A stretch of 64,000 nt of DNA from an uncultured Blautia sp. (GTDB taxonomy: Bacteria > Bacillota > Clostridia > Lachnospirales > Lachnospiraceae). A program made the position numbers and the translations under genes. The number at the start of each line of letters is the position of its first letter. Within the stretch, counting starts at the first letter, position 1. The notes beneath the pieces are model-generated. The model was not told the origin of the DNA and did not search any database. It saw nothing but the letters and a program-made list of their open reading frames with translations. This document shows, one piece after another, positions 1 to 9,361 of this stretch. The stretch covers positions 40,468-104,467 of the forward strand of contig CAMBAL010000001.1 of NCBI GenBank assembly GCA_945864225.1, read 5' to 3'.

Positions 1-2165
1 AAACCGAATATTCCCAGTCTGTCTATCTCAAAAATGTATCTTTGCTTCTGAAATCGGAAGGAGCAGAGAAGTCTGAAAAAATTTCCATCGAAAATGTAAG
101 AGTTTTTTTAAAAAACAATAAAGAAAATGCCATGGAGAAAATACCTGCAGGAACATTGCTGAAAGTGTCCGGCAGGCTGGTTCGCGTGCCTGAAACAAGG
201 AATCCGGGAGAATTTGACAGCCGGCAGTATTATGCGTGCAGGCATATTTATTATTTTCTGAAAGATGGTGTGATCGAAGAAAAATCGGAGTCTTTTTCTG
301 TATATCTGCAGGGACTGGAAGATGTGAGAGAATGTTTTGTGAATGTTTTCGAGAACACTGCAGGAGCGGATGCACCGGTGTTTGAGGCAATGCTTCTCGG
401 GGAAAAAGGCAATCTGGAAGAAGAAACAAAAATGCGGTATCAGATGGCTGGCATGATTCATATTCTGGCTATTTCGGGCATGCATATCAGCCTTCTGGGT
501 GAAGGGGTAAACAGGTTTCTGAAAAAGGCGGGACTTGGGCTGTTTGCATCGGGAATGCTTGCTCTGGGTCTGATGCTGCAGTACGGGATGATGACCGGCG
601 GAAGTGTGGCTGCCATGCGTGCAGTCTGTATGTTTCTGATGTCTGTGGGAGCACAGCTTCTGGGAAGATGTTATGACAGTCTCAGCGCACTGGGACTGTC
701 GGCGGTCATACTTCTTCTCAGTGCGCCTGCAAATCTGTACAGCAGCGGATTTCTGCTGTCTTTTGGAGCGGTTCTGGGAATCCGGGCAGGAGCGGCTCTG
801 GTAAAAATGACCGGAATAAAAAACAAAATCCTTACAGCATTACTTTCTTCTGCTGCGGTGCAGCTGGTGACGATGCCGGTGCTTCTGTATTTTTATGGAG
901 AAGTTTCCATGGCTGGAATTTTTCTGAATCTTCTGGTGCTGCCAACTGTGGGGCTGGTGCTGCTGACTGGAGCTGCGGGAGGGCTTATTGGGCTTTTCAG
1001 CCTGAAAGCTGCGGCTGTGACATTGATTCCGGGGCGTGCTCTGTTATGGTTGTATGATTTCTGCTGTAAACTGGCAGGAAAGCTTCCGGTGTGTACCTGG
1101 ATCGGAGGAAAACCGGAAATCTGGCAAATGATCATTTATTATGTGTTGCTGCTAATGGTATTTTTTGTGGGAAAAAAGGATGGATCTGCTGTCAGGATTT
1201 TTCGAAAAATCCAGGAAAAAGGGAAAGCTTCCGGAAGAGATAAAGTTCATGGCGAATGTTTCGGTCAGGAAAACGATAATCGGCGATACAAGTATATTCT
1301 GTGTGTCCTGCTGATGTGTACAGCAGTGCTCATACTCGGATGGCGTGACAGAAAAGGCCTGAAGATTACCTGCCTGGATGTTGGTCAGGGAGATGCCATT
1401 GTTCTGGAGACGGAGGAAGGATATCATTTTCTGGTTGATGGAGGCAGCAGCAATAAAACGAAGGTAGGACAAAAGCAGATTCTTCCCTTTTTAAAGAGCA
1501 GGGGGATTTCGAAGCTTGACGGGATTCTGATCTCACATACAGATCAGGACCACATCAGCGGAATTCAGGAATTGCTGGAGCTGATGGCGGAAGATCTTAC
1601 CGGAATCCGTGCGGATAAACTGATTCTGCCAAAATGGACACAAAAGAATGAAGCGTATGAGGAACTGGAGAAAACAGCTCTGCGTTCCGGCGTGAAACCT
1701 GTATATGCAGGACACGGTGATATCATACAGGCGGGAAGACTGGAATTGGCGTTTCTGGCTCCTGTGATAAATGAGGAGCAGAAAGAAGAGCCGGATGTCA
1801 ATGAGAATGGGATAGTCTGCGAGGTGAGATATGGTGATTTCCGAGGGCTTCTGACAGGGGATATCGGAATGGAAACCGAAAAGAAACTTCTGCCGTATCT
1901 GTCTGATATAGATTTTCTTAAAGTGGCTCATCATGGATCCCGGTATTCCACAGGAGCGGAATTTCTGCAAAAGGTTCGTCCGGAGATAGGTGTGATTTCC
2001 TGTTCTTCTTCGAATACCTACGGACATCCGTCGGATGAGACGATAGAAAGGCTGAAAATGGCCGGGTGCCGGGTGGAATATACGATGAAGAACGGGGCGA
2101 TACAATGCAGGACTGATGGAACGAAAATCTGTGTGACAGAATGGCTGCAAAATAAGGAAAAATAA
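1..2165 (+). CDS. comEC: ComEC/Rec2 DNA-uptake channel, 5'-truncated by window edge
   Basis: This is the membrane channel that carries single-stranded DNA into the cytoplasm during competence. The frame is open to base 3 with no good start, so the N-terminus lies outside the window; a TTG at 42 is unlikely to be the true start. The visible part (about 720 residues) begins inside the N-terminal soluble (OB/DUF4131) domain. A polytopic competence domain follows, with AISGMHISLLG and many hydrophobic helices between about residues 130 and 380 counted from the TTG. The C-terminal metallo-beta-lactamase-like domain has LDVGQGDA, the HxDxDH motif (HTDQDH) and VAHHGS. The family is normally about 750-800 aa, so little is missing. 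In Bacillus holA follows directly; here a glycan island separates them. Whether this lineage is naturally competent cannot be seen. Confidence 0.95.
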   Translation, partial: TEYSQSVYLKNVSLLLKSEGAEKSEKISIENVRVFLKNNKENAMEKIPAGTLLKVSGRLVRVPETRNPGEFDSRQYYACRHIYYFLKDGVIEEKSESFSVYLQGLEDVRECFVNVFENTAGADAPVFEAMLLGEKGNLEEETKMRYQMAGMIHILAISGMHISLLGEGVNRFLKKAGLGLFASGMLALGLMLQYGMMTGGSVAAMRAVCMFLMSVGAQLLGRCYDSLSALGLSAVILLLSAPANLYSSGFLLSFGAVLGIRAGAALVKMTGIKNKILTALLSSAAVQLVTMPVLLYFYGEVSMAGIFLNLLVLPTVGLVLLTGAAGGLIGLFSLKAAAVTLIPGRALLWLYDFCCKLAGKLPVCTWIGGKPEIWQMIIYYVLLLMVFFVGKKDGSAVRIFRKIQEKGKASGRDKVHGECFGQENDNRRYKYILCVLLMCTAVLILGWRDRKGLKITCLDVGQGDAIVLETEEGYHFLVDGGSSNKTKVGQKQILPFLKSRGISKLDGILISHTDQDHISGIQELLELMAEDLTGIRADKLILPKWTQKNEAYEELEKTALRSGVKPVYAGHGDIIQAGRLELAFLAPVINEEQKEEPDVNENGIVCEVRYGDFRGLLTGDIGMETEKKLLPYLSDIDFLKVAHHGSRYSTGAEFLQKVRPEIGVISCSSSNTYGHPSDETIERLKMAGCRVEYTMKNGAIQCRTDGTKICVTEWLQNKEK

Positions 2166-2264
2166 TTTCCGGAAAGAAAAATAAAGAAAACAGCAAAAGA
2201 AGAAAAGGTTCCGGCAAGGATACAGGTGCCTTTACGACAGGGATCTTCCATTTGTGTGAAGTAT

Positions 2265-2278
2265 AGAAAACGAAAACA
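2265..2278 (+). promoter_or_regulatory. Candidate catabolite-responsive element (cre)
   Basis: AGAAAACGAAAACA fits the CcpA box TGWAANCGNWNNCA at every constrained position except the first. It lies about 215 bases upstream of the solute-binding protein start, in the 328-base gap 2166-2493. That gap is A-rich and holds no gene. It also contains a TTGACA at 2390-2395, but I see no convincing -10 box at the right distance. Catabolite control of a sugar-import operon is expected, but occupancy of this site is inference. Confidence 0.4.
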
Positions 2279-2493
2279 AGAAATTGTGCAAAATATACAA
2301 AAAACTGAAATGAGAAGAAAAATGGAAAAGTAAATATAGTTCGAAAAAAATAATAATTAGGCCGATATTATGCAAAACATCAGACAATATTGACAGAGAT
2401 AAAAAAGGGTGATAAGGTTTGTTTATAGAAAAACAAGCATTTTGTATGGCAAAATGCACAAAAGCAAAACCAGACAAGGAGGAAGAAGAAAAC

Positions 2494-3885
2494 ATGAAAA
2501 AAAGAGTATTTGCAATGTTGATGGCAGCAGCTATGGTATCCACTGCAGTTGTGCCGGTATTTGCGGAAGAGGCAGCAGAAGAGACTACTGAGGCTGGTAC
2601 TGTCAATGATGTGAACGATCCGAATTATCAGTGGCCGGATTATTCAGGAGAAACACTGAACTTTATGTGGTGGGGATCTGATACACGTCATCAGAAAACC
2701 ATCGAAGTCATCGAAATGTATGAAGAGCTGACCGGAATCGATATCGAATACGAATATGCAGACGGTTCCAGCTACTGGACCGTATTCCAGGCAAAAATGG
2801 CAGGAAACGAACTTCCGGATGTATTCCAGATGGGAAATAACTGGGCAACCTATTATGACACGATCGAGCCTCTGAACAGTTATATTGACAGCGGAATCAT
2901 CGATACAAGCTCAATCAATGAAGCAATGCTTGCAACAACTGTAAACAATGCAAACGGTGATGTAACCGGTATTTCCAACGGAGCAAATGCAAGATGTTTT
3001 GCATATAATCCGGCAATTTTTGATGAATGCGGTGTGCCGTATCCGACTGAGAACTGGACATGGGATGATTTCGCAGCTGCATGCCGTGCCATTACCGAGC
3101 AGACCGGCAACCCTGCAATCACCACAGTAGAATACAACAGTCTTCTGTTCAGTGTGGTTACCCAGTGGAAAGAAGGTTATAACTTCTATGCGATGGATGG
3201 AAGCGATTTTGCATTTGAAGGCGATACGGAACCGATCGCATACTTTATGAACCTGTACAACGATCTGATGAAAGAAGGATGCATCGGTGACTGGGGTATC
3301 CAGAATGAAATCGGACAGAACGTGGAAGCTGACTGGATCGCATACGGTGACGCAGCGATGATCATGCTTTCTTCCAACCAGTTCCAGGCTCTGAGTAATG
3401 CAGCATCCGAGAACGGAATTGAACTGGAACTCTGCACACTGCCGAAAGTTTCCGCAGACGGACAGTCCGGTATGGTAGTTCGTTCCTCTCAGCAGCTGAG
3501 CATTTACTCCAAATCTGAGAAAAAAGAAATCGCAGCAAACTTCATTAACTTCTTTGCAAACAGTATTGAAGCAAACAAGATTCTCAACTGTGAGCGTGGT
3601 GTTTCCATTAACAGCGCAGTACTTGAGGCGCTCAAGGCCGACAGCACTCTGACAGATGCGACAACTGCAAAAGTATATGATATCATCGATCTGATTGGTT
3701 CCATGGAAGATACCAAGAATTCCAGCCCGGCAGAACCTACCGCAAATGAAGAAATCTCTGACGTTCTTAAGAAAGAATATGCACAGGGTCTCTACAATGG
3801 TTCTTACGAAAATGGTGAGGAAGCAGCTGAAGCATTCTGGGCAGAAGCACAGGAAATCTGGGCAAAATTCGAAACACAGGAATAA
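2494..3885 (+). CDS. Sugar ABC transporter, extracellular solute-binding protein
   Basis: This protein captures an oligosaccharide outside the cell and delivers it to the two permeases encoded next. The start is the ATG at 2494, with AAGGAGG at 2476-2482; an upstream in-frame TTG at 2419 has no such site. It encodes 463 residues. Residues 1-24 form a Sec signal peptide (MKKRVFAMLMAAAMVSTAVV then PVFA, cleavage before EEAAEE). An acidic linker and a family-1-type binding protein fold follow, with LNFMWWGSDTRHQKT, LPDVFQMGNNW and WTWDDFAAACRAI. Oddly there is no lipobox cysteine, which Gram-positive binding proteins normally use to stay at the membrane. It is first in the operon and is followed by a hairpin that probably makes it more abundant than the permeases. 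The ligand is inferred from neighbouring GH43 and GH4 enzymes to be a plant cell-wall oligosaccharide. Confidence 0.93.
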   Translation: MKKRVFAMLMAAAMVSTAVVPVFAEEAAEETTEAGTVNDVNDPNYQWPDYSGETLNFMWWGSDTRHQKTIEVIEMYEELTGIDIEYEYADGSSYWTVFQAKMAGNELPDVFQMGNNWATYYDTIEPLNSYIDSGIIDTSSINEAMLATTVNNANGDVTGISNGANARCFAYNPAIFDECGVPYPTENWTWDDFAAACRAITEQTGNPAITTVEYNSLLFSVVTQWKEGYNFYAMDGSDFAFEGDTEPIAYFMNLYNDLMKEGCIGDWGIQNEIGQNVEADWIAYGDAAMIMLSSNQFQALSNAASENGIELELCTLPKVSADGQSGMVVRSSQQLSIYSKSEKKEIAANFINFFANSIEANKILNCERGVSINSAVLEALKADSTLTDATTAKVYDIIDLIGSMEDTKNSSPAEPTANEEISDVLKKEYAQGLYNGSYENGEEAAEAFWAEAQEIWAKFETQE

Positions 3886-3902
3886 AGAATTTTGATGAAA
3901 CC

Positions 3903-3937
3903 GCGCTCTGAAGGATTTCCTTCAGGGCGCATTTTTT
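3903..3937 (+). terminator. Attenuating terminator between binding protein and permease genes
   Basis: GCGCTCTGAAGG (3903-3914) pairs with CCTTCAGGGCGC (3919-3930), with one G-U pair and a four-base loop. ATTTTTT follows. It lies between the binding-protein stop and the permease ribosome site, the usual place for a partial terminator that raises the binding protein over the permeases. Confidence 0.8.
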
Positions 3938-3950
3938 AAGGAGGATGACT

Positions 3951-4859
3951 ATGAAAGAAAGCAGAAAAGCTTCACTGAAAGCATTTCTGAATAATGATAA
4001 TACCGTGGGATATATTTTTGCGGCACCGTTTATTATCGGATTCTGTGGATTGACTCTGATTCCGATGGCGCTGTCTTTATATTATTCCTTCTGTGATTAT
4101 AAAATTGGCGGAAATGCATTATGGATTGGTCTGCAGAATTATCTGAATCTGTTTAAAGATGCCACATTTGGAAACTCAATTATGGTGACACTGCAGTATG
4201 TATTGATCGGAGTACCGCTGAAGCTGGTTTTTGCATTATTTATTGCAATGCTTCTGACAAGACCTACCAGACTTCAGGGAATCTACCGTGCGGTATATTA
4301 TATTCCGTCTCTGATCGGTGGTTCCGTGGCAGTTGCACTGGTATGGAAACAGCTTTTTGGAAGCCGCGGTCCGATTGTAAGCTTTATCAAGAGTATGGGT
4401 GTGACGGGATTTAACTTTTTTGGCAGTACGACATGGGCATTTATTCCGCTGGTGCTCTGTAATGCATGGCAGTTTGGTTCTTCCATGCTGATCTTTGCAT
4501 CCGGGCTTAAGCAGATTCCTATGGATTATTATGAAGCGGCAGAGATTGACGGAGCCGGTGCAGTGAAAAGATTCTTTAAGATTACCCTTCCGTGTCTGTC
4601 TCCGATTATTCTGTTTAACCTTCTGATGCAGCTGATTTCCGGATTTATGACTTTTACACAGGCGCAGATCATCACAAACGGCGGTCCGAATCATGCGACA
4701 GAATATGTTTCCCTGTTCATCTTTACAGAGGGATTTTCTTATGGACATATGGGATATGCCTGTGCGGCATCCTGGATTATCCTGATCATTATGGCGGTTA
4801 CCACCGGCATTATTTTCAAGACATCCAAGACCTGGGTATTTTATGAAGCAGATGAATAA
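3951..4859 (+). CDS. Sugar ABC transporter permease, MalF/UgpA type
   Basis: First of two inner-membrane permeases for the imported oligosaccharide. AAGGAGG at 3938-3944 fits the ATG at 3951 (6-base gap) but not the in-frame ATG at 3945. The 302-residue product has a cytoplasmic N-terminus, about six hydrophobic helices, and a loop EAAEIDGAGAVKRFFKITLP near residue 195 that matches the EAA motif contacting the ATPase. The length is normal for the family. It is 12 bases from the second permease. No ATP-binding subunit is encoded nearby, so the pair probably uses a shared MsmK/MsmX-type ATPase from elsewhere in the genome, as is common for this class. Confidence 0.93.
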   Translation: MKESRKASLKAFLNNDNTVGYIFAAPFIIGFCGLTLIPMALSLYYSFCDYKIGGNALWIGLQNYLNLFKDATFGNSIMVTLQYVLIGVPLKLVFALFIAMLLTRPTRLQGIYRAVYYIPSLIGGSVAVALVWKQLFGSRGPIVSFIKSMGVTGFNFFGSTTWAFIPLVLCNAWQFGSSMLIFASGLKQIPMDYYEAAEIDGAGAVKRFFKITLPCLSPIILFNLLMQLISGFMTFTQAQIITNGGPNHATEYVSLFIFTEGFSYGHMGYACAASWIILIIMAVTTGIIFKTSKTWVFYEADE

Positions 4860-4871
4860 GGAGGCCTTGAG

Positions 4872-5711
4872 ATGAAAGCAAAGAAGAATATTTACACCGT
4901 ATGTTATCATGTGTTTGTAGTGCTGTTTGGCTTGCTGATGATTTATCCGGTAATCTGGATGATCTTAAGTTCTTTCAAAATGAAAAGCGAAATTCTGGGA
5001 AATAATGCGCCGTTTTTCCCGACAGAATGGGTTTTTGAGAACTATCCCAACGGCTGGAAAGGTGCCGGAGAATACAGCTTTGCCACATATTTTAAGAACT
5101 CGATCGTCATTTCTGTACTGGCTACAGTGGGAACGGTCGTGAGTTCTGCAATGGTTGCCTATGCGCTGGCACGAGTAAAATTTAAAGGCAGGAAATTCTG
5201 GTTTACCTGCATGATTATGACCATGCTTCTTCCGGGACAGGTTCTGATGATTCCTCAGTACATTATCTGGAACAATCTTCATATGGTGGGTACGTTTGTT
5301 CCGATGATTCTGCCGAAATTTCTGGGAGTACCATTCTTTATTTACATGATGATGCAGTTTATCAAAGGACTTCCAAAAGAGCTGGATGAGGCGGCGATGA
5401 TTGACGGATGCAACCGTTATCAGATTTTTTCAAAAATAGTGCTTCCTCTTCTGGGACCATCGATTATTACGACTGTTGTAATTCAGTTCTACTGGGTATG
5501 GGATGATTATATGGGACCATTGCTTTATCTTACCAAGCCGGGACTTTATACAGTATCCTTCGCAATCAAAAACTTTGCGGATGTTCAGGGAACCAATTTC
5601 GGCCCGATGTTTGCCATGTCCACACTGTCACTGATTCCGGTATTCCTGTTGTTCCTGTTCTTTAACCGTTATCTGATGGACGGTGTAACAGCGGGAAGTG
5701 TCAAAGGCTGA
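4872..5711 (+). CDS. Sugar ABC transporter permease, MalG/UgpE type
   Basis: Second inner-membrane permease, forming the heterodimer with the preceding gene. The ATG at 4872 follows AAGGAGG at 4859-4865. The 279-residue product has a first helix at about residues 10-32 (VFVVLFGLLMIYPVIWMIL), five further helices, and an EAA loop DEAAMIDGCNRYQIFSKIVLP near residue 172. It ends with the usual LMDGVTAGSVKG. The six-hairpin glycosidase begins 14 bases downstream with no terminator between, so transporter and hydrolases should be co-transcribed. Confidence 0.93.
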   Translation: MKAKKNIYTVCYHVFVVLFGLLMIYPVIWMILSSFKMKSEILGNNAPFFPTEWVFENYPNGWKGAGEYSFATYFKNSIVISVLATVGTVVSSAMVAYALARVKFKGRKFWFTCMIMTMLLPGQVLMIPQYIIWNNLHMVGTFVPMILPKFLGVPFFIYMMMQFIKGLPKELDEAAMIDGCNRYQIFSKIVLPLLGPSIITTVVIQFYWVWDDYMGPLLYLTKPGLYTVSFAIKNFADVQGTNFGPMFAMSTLSLIPVFLLFLFFNRYLMDGVTAGSVKG

Positions 5712-5725
5712 TACAGGAGAAAACG

Positions 5726-7765
5726 ATGATAAACAGAAAAGAACTGCTGAAACGAAACAGTCCCGTACTTGACCGGTGGGAGGCGGAAAGTCCGCTGACT
5801 GTGGGGAATGGAGAACTGGCATTTACTGCAGATATCACAGGACTCCAGACATTTTATGAGGAGCAGAAAGTACAGTATGTACCACTCTGTACGATGAGTC
5901 AGTGGGGCTGGCACAGTGCACCGGCAGGGGAAAAGAGAACTGTCTGGTACAGGCCGGAGGACATCCGGAAAACGCCTTACGAAAGCCCGAAGGGAACGGT
6001 TTTTTACGCTTCAGAAGTGCAGCCGGGAAATGAAGAAATCTATCATTGGCTTCGCGAAAATCCGCACAGACTGAACCTGATCAGAGTCGGATTTTTGTGG
6101 GATGGAGAAGCAATTCATCCGGAACAGGCAGGAGATTGTTTTCAGGTTCTGGATCTGGAAAGCGGGATTTTGAAAAGCCGTTTCGTTCTGGAAGGATATC
6201 CGGTGGAGACGGAAACTGTCTGTGCAGGTACGAAAGATGTTCTGGGATTTTCTGTCCGGTCTGAAGCATTGGCGAAGGGAAGATTGTCTGTGCTGCTAGC
6301 ATTTCCATACGGAAGCAGTGATATTACGGCTTCGGACTGGGAGCATGAAGACTGGCATGAAACGGTATTGAAAGAAGATGTATTTGTCCGTGTGCTTGAC
6401 AGGGACAGCTACAAAGTCCGGCTGCGAACGGAGACTTCAGCGGAACTTGTTCCGAAGAAAAAGCACGAATGGATTTTGCGTGGAAATGAAAACTCTCTGG
6501 TATTTACGCTGGTATTTGGAAATGAGAAAGAACCGGAAATCAGTAATTTTGCAGATGTTATGTCAGACAGCCGCTCCCGATGGAGGGATTTCTGGAGTAC
6601 CTGCGGGATGATCGATCTGCATGAATCGACAGATGAGAGAGCATGCGAACTGGAGCGGAGAATTGTACTTTCCCAATATCTTCTGGCTATTCAGTCTATG
6701 GGGTCTGTTCCGCCTCAGGAGACGGGACTTACCTGCAACAGCTGGTATGGGAAGTTTCATCTGGAGATGTACCCCTGGCACTGCGCATGGGCGGCGCTCT
6801 GGAATAAGCCGGAGCTTTTGCATGGAAGTCTGGACTGGTACCGGATGCATCTGGATCAGGCAAGGGAGAATGCGGCATGCAATGGTTACCGGGGAGCCAG
6901 GTGGCCCAAAATGACGGACAGAGATGCAGCAGACAGTCCGTCTTCCATTGCGGTACTCCTGATCTGGCAGCAGCCGCATATTCTGTGGATGCTGTATCTG
7001 GTCTGGAATGCAGAAAAAGAGGATGCACTTCTGGAAAAATTCTGGGAGGTCATTGAGGAGACGGCACGTTTTATGTGCGATTTTGCTGTTTTTGATGCGG
7101 AAAAAGGATGCTATGATCTGCCGTCACCGATGATTCCTGCGCAGGAAGAACATGATCCGCGCACAACGAAGAATCCGGCCTATGAACTGGAGTACTGGCA
7201 GTTTGCCCTTGAGACAGCGGCTGACTGGGCGGACAGACTGGGCAGGGACAGTGAAAACTGGAGGGAAGTAGCGGAACATATGGCACCTCTGCCGGAAAAG
7301 GACGGACGATATCTTGCCTGTGAGACCTGTCCGGAAACGTTTGAGCGGTTTAACAGAGATCATCCGTCGATGACAGCTGCTTTTGGCCTGCTTCCGGGAC
7401 GGAGAATCCAGCCGAAGAAAATGAAAAATACACTGGAAAAAGTGATGGAATGCTGGGAATTTGATACTGCATGGGGCTGGGATTTTGCAATGCTGGCCAT
7501 GACAGCGGTACGGCTGGGAGATCCGGATACGGCAATCGATATTCTGCTGAAAGATACTCCTAAAAATTCTTATGTTGCCAGTGGAAATAATTATCAGAAA
7601 ACAAGAACAGATCTGCCTCTGTATCTGCCGGGAAACGGATCGCTTCTGCTTGCATCTGCCATGATGACAGCCGGATACAAAGGCTGTACAGAAGCTTTGC
7701 CGGGCTTTCCGAAGAATGGTAAATGGAAGGCAGAGTTTGAGAATATCATGCCGTTTCCGGACTGA
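5726..7765 (+). CDS. Putative six-hairpin (alpha/alpha)6 glycosidase, family unassigned
   Basis: A cytoplasmic enzyme (no signal peptide, 679 residues), probably cleaving the imported oligosaccharide. The N-terminal half (about 1-280) looks like a beta-sandwich and starts with SPLTVGNGELAFTADITGLQ. The C-terminal half (about 290-660) is rich in helix pairs and aromatic residues, with TCNSWYGKFHLEMYPWHCAW, GYRGARWPKMT and ELEYWQFALETAADW. That layout, and the GARWP-type segment, recall the GH65/GH95/GH15-like toroid enzymes, but I cannot assign a CAZy family or substrate. The conserved acids in FHLEMYPWH and AYELEYW are candidate catalytic residues by analogy only. It sits 14 bases after the permease and 27 bases before the GH43 gene. 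Confidence 0.6.
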   Translation: MINRKELLKRNSPVLDRWEAESPLTVGNGELAFTADITGLQTFYEEQKVQYVPLCTMSQWGWHSAPAGEKRTVWYRPEDIRKTPYESPKGTVFYASEVQPGNEEIYHWLRENPHRLNLIRVGFLWDGEAIHPEQAGDCFQVLDLESGILKSRFVLEGYPVETETVCAGTKDVLGFSVRSEALAKGRLSVLLAFPYGSSDITASDWEHEDWHETVLKEDVFVRVLDRDSYKVRLRTETSAELVPKKKHEWILRGNENSLVFTLVFGNEKEPEISNFADVMSDSRSRWRDFWSTCGMIDLHESTDERACELERRIVLSQYLLAIQSMGSVPPQETGLTCNSWYGKFHLEMYPWHCAWAALWNKPELLHGSLDWYRMHLDQARENAACNGYRGARWPKMTDRDAADSPSSIAVLLIWQQPHILWMLYLVWNAEKEDALLEKFWEVIEETARFMCDFAVFDAEKGCYDLPSPMIPAQEEHDPRTTKNPAYELEYWQFALETAADWADRLGRDSENWREVAEHMAPLPEKDGRYLACETCPETFERFNRDHPSMTAAFGLLPGRRIQPKKMKNTLEKVMECWEFDTAWGWDFAMLAMTAVRLGDPDTAIDILLKDTPKNSYVASGNNYQKTRTDLPLYLPGNGSLLLASAMMTAGYKGCTEALPGFPKNGKWKAEFENIMPFPD

Positions 7766-7792
7766 AGATTTCCGGAAGGTAAGGAGAAAAAG

Positions 7793-9361
7793 ATGATTCA
7801 GAATCCGATCTTGAAGGGATTTTGCCCGGATCCCAGTATCGTCCGGGTGGGGCAGGATTATTACATTGCAACCTCGACTTTTGAATGGTGGCCGGGAGTT
7901 CATCTGTGGCATTCCAGAGATCTTGCCCACTGGGAACAGCTTCCGTCGCCGCTGAACCGCATATCACAGCTGAATATGCTGGGAAATCCCACATCCGGAG
8001 GAATTTGGGCGCCGGATATCAGCTACGATGGAAAACGGTTTTATCTGGTTTTTACAGATGTAAAGACCAAAAAAGGACGGTATTATAATAATCATAATTA
8101 TCTGGTATGGGCAGAGGATATCTGCGGCCCCTGGTCAGATCCTGTTTATCTGAACAGTACCGGTTTTGATCCATCCCTGTTTCATGACAGTGACGGGCGC
8201 AAATATCTGGTCAATATGCGGAATGGATTTAAGGGAGTGCTTGTACAGGAATTTGATCCTGTGAGCGGGAAACTTACCGGTGAAGTGAGGAATGTTTTTC
8301 GCGGAACAGAAATCGGATTTACAGAAGGACCGCACATTTATCATGTCGGGGACTGGTATTACTGTTTGACTGCAGAGGGCGGTACCGGATATGATCACTG
8401 TGTGACAATGGCACGCGCGCGTTCTGTATGGGGTCCATACGAAGTGGATCCGGAAAATCCTGTGCTGACTTCCGATACGAATAACCCGGATATTCTGCAG
8501 AAAGCCGGGCATGGTGACCTGGTGGAAACACAGAATGGGGACTGGTATCTGGTGCATTTGTGTGCCAGACCGCCTCACGGGGAAAAAAGGTGTATACTGG
8601 GGAGAGAAACCGGAATCCAGAAAGTGTTCTGGAATGAAAAGGGCTGGCTGCGGCTGTGCTGCGGAGGAAGAATTGCACAGAATGAAACAGAAAGTCCGAA
8701 AGGAATCGAATCCTGGATTCCTGCGGCACAAAAGGAACAGGATGATTTTGAGGAAAATGCTCTGGATGTGAGGTATTCTGTACCGAGAGTTCCGCTGGGG
8801 GAATGCGTTTCCCTTACAGAACGTCCGGGATGGCTGCGGCTGTATGGACAGGAGTCTCTGAATTCCCTGCACCACGTCAGTCTTGTGGCTGTACGGCAGA
8901 GCGAATATCAGGCAGCGGCACAGACCTGTATGGAATTTTATCCGGACTGTCCGGAGCAGTTTGCCGGTTTGTCCTATATGTATGATGCAGCTAATTTTTA
9001 TCTGTTCGGTAAGACTGTGGATGAGGAAGGACAGCCAATCCTCTGTGTGATCAAAACAGACACGCTGATCACAACGGATGAAATCGTTCCGGTAAAACTT
9101 CCGGAGAAGGGGCCGTTGTGGCTTCGCATTGTTTCAGGAAGCAAAGAGGCATCCTGCCTGTACTCCTTTGATGGACAGAACTGGCTGGATACAGGAGCAA
9201 GGCTGGATACGGAGATTCTGACAGATGAGCACTGCCGGGGTTTTACGGGGGCTCATATGGGAATGTATTGTCATGATATGACCGGCAGAAGATGCTATGC
9301 GGATTTTGATGATTATTTCATGAACTGCCGGGAAGAGGATGGGAGCTTTTCTCCTATGTAG
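7793..9361 (+). CDS. GH43 beta-xylosidase / alpha-L-arabinofuranosidase
   Basis: An intracellular exo-glycosidase of 522 residues. The five-bladed GH43 propeller occupies about residues 1-310. The three catalytic acids are visible: Asp13 (FCPDPSI), Asp126 (TGFDPSLFHD) and Glu178 (GFTEGPHIY). A C-terminal beta-sandwich (about 320-515) is typical of the XynB-type xylosidase subgroup, whose members cut xylo- or arabino-oligosaccharides from the non-reducing end. There is no signal peptide, so it acts on material brought in by the transporter. AAGGAG lies 8-13 bases before the start. The last 49 bases overlap the 3' end of the convergent AraC gene. Substrate (xylose versus arabinose) is not decided by sequence alone. 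Confidence 0.9.
   Translation: MIQNPILKGFCPDPSIVRVGQDYYIATSTFEWWPGVHLWHSRDLAHWEQLPSPLNRISQLNMLGNPTSGGIWAPDISYDGKRFYLVFTDVKTKKGRYYNNHNYLVWAEDICGPWSDPVYLNSTGFDPSLFHDSDGRKYLVNMRNGFKGVLVQEFDPVSGKLTGEVRNVFRGTEIGFTEGPHIYHVGDWYYCLTAEGGTGYDHCVTMARARSVWGPYEVDPENPVLTSDTNNPDILQKAGHGDLVETQNGDWYLVHLCARPPHGEKRCILGRETGIQKVFWNEKGWLRLCCGGRIAQNETESPKGIESWIPAAQKEQDDFEENALDVRYSVPRVPLGECVSLTERPGWLRLYGQESLNSLHHVSLVAVRQSEYQAAAQTCMEFYPDCPEQFAGLSYMYDAANFYLFGKTVDEEGQPILCVIKTDTLITTDEIVPVKLPEKGPLWLRIVSGSKEASCLYSFDGQNWLDTGARLDTEILTDEHCRGFTGAHMGMYCHDMTGRRCYADFDDYFMNCREEDGSFSPM

Noticed and set aside
2390-2418. Sigma-A promoter for the binding-protein gene from the TTGACA at 2390
   Set aside because: At 17 bases the -10 position reads TAAGGT, and better AT-rich hexamers are at the wrong spacing, so I do not call it.
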